Assembly: GCA_001898385.1 (NCBI GenBank)
Contig: MKTT01000072.1
Location: 1-64,000 of the forward strand
Length of the DNA: 64,000 nucleotides
Source: Planctomycetales bacterium 71-10
GTDB taxonomy: Bacteria; Planctomycetota; Planctomycetia; Isosphaerales; Isosphaeraceae
Direction of reading: 5' to 3'
The notes below the pieces were generated by a model. It had not been told where the DNA came from. It did not search any database and was given only the letters and a program-made list of their open reading frames with translations. Below are positions 63,670 to 64,000 of this stretch, in pieces. The translations under genes and the position numbers were made by a program. Position 1 is the stretch's first letter. Each line of letters opens with the position of its first letter.

Positions 63670-64000
63670 GGCCGAGCCCGGTCGCGAAGGGGCCCCGACG
63701 GCACCGCTTCCTTCCGTCGACTTGCGGAGATTTTAAGCATCGTACGCCTATCCACGCCAACATCGGCGGCCGAGTTTCTTTTTCGCCACAACGATTTACT
63801 CCCGGGCGTTCGGCGTCCATGATGACCACCGAGCCCGGCCCACCGGGAACGGAAGGCTTGCGAACCGGCCCCCAGCGAGGGCCGCAAACCTTACGGGCTC
63901 GTGCAGATTGGGGAGGATGGCCCGCACCGCGAGATCGCCCCATGGTCCGGCACGAATCCTGCACACCGAGGCGTCATCGAACACGCCGACCAACCTCCCT
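63670..64000. other. Right-edge non-coding stretch (331 bp)
   Basis: After the hldE stop I see no convincing gene. A short AT-richer patch lies at 63728-63795. A hairpin-capable GC block (around 63855-63890: GGCTTGCGAACCGG...GGGCCGCAAAC, imperfect) follows. Reading frames on the minus strand (from 63964 and 63993) are short and show no family features. It may be an upstream region of a gene that starts beyond the window. Confidence 0.5.

Noticed and set aside
63632..63993. Minus-strand short frames at the right edge
   Set aside because: No recognisable domain, partly antisense to the hldE end, no clear ribosome-binding site. A real gene starting outside the window cannot be excluded.

Overview
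The window is GC-rich bacterial DNA from a planctomycete, most likely of the family Isosphaeraceae. The pointers are a DUF1559 pseudopilin-type protein at the left edge, Tat-exported Gfo/Idh/MocA oxidoreductases, a carbamoyltransferase/SxtJ/DUF5989 trio, an exosortase-linked polysaccharide locus and dispersed palindromic intergenic repeats. I saw no rRNA, tRNA, CRISPR array, transposase or phage gene.

Layout. (1) 0-1.3 kb, minus strand: a DUF1559 gene and the start of a secreted protein, with a Fur-like palindrome upstream. (2) 1.56-4.8 kb, plus: a copper-efflux operon csoR-copZ-copA with a membrane micro-protein and a small lipoprotein. It has a clear sigma70-type promoter whose spacer holds a CsoR-type operator, and a hairpin closes it. 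(3) 5.0-16.3 kb, minus: a carbohydrate operon made of a 2012-residue membrane/GH94 fusion, a secreted glycoamylase-like (GH144-related) enzyme, a GH15 enzyme and a Tat-exported Gfo/Idh oxidoreductase. (4) 16.5-29.4 kb, plus: a contiguous respiratory operon with alternative complex III (actABCDEF), a tail-anchored accessory protein, a Sco copper chaperone and a caa3-type oxygen reductase (subunits II, I, III, IV), ended by a 22-bp bidirectional hairpin. (5) 29.4-34.6 kb: a signalling island with two sensor kinases and small proteins on the minus strand and a divergent NtrC-type sigma54 activator. (6) 34.7-38.8 kb: AI-2E-type permease, DUF1697 protein, a repeat-filled spacer, sugar O-acetyltransferase. 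(7) 38.8-63.7 kb: a surface-polysaccharide locus with the carbamoyltransferase trio, EpsI, Wzc-like tyrosine kinase, exosortase, WecG-type transferase, heptose phosphatase, GT4 and two GT2 enzymes, a CDP-sugar cassette, a two-domain Gfo/Idh-epimerase fusion, a Wzm/Wzt ABC exporter and HldE.

How they work together: copper handling (csoR-copZ-copA and Sco) sits near the copper-requiring terminal oxidase. The ACIII-caa3 operon encodes most of a quinol-to-oxygen electron path. The right-hand 25 kb appears to make, decorate (heptose, deoxysugar, carbamoyl, acetyl groups), export and chain-length-control a cell-surface glycan. The exosortase/EpsI pair is probably coupled to sorting of surface proteins encoded elsewhere.

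The most unusual items are the membrane/GH94 fusion beside a separate glycoamylase-like gene (like a cyclic beta-1,2-glucan synthase split up without its GT84 synthase part), the Gfo/Idh-epimerase fusion, a dispersed repeat present as an intact and a variant copy, and a copper-operon micro-protein that looks like the orphan anchor of a lost cupredoxin. Domain and family names come from reading motifs by eye, without database searches.
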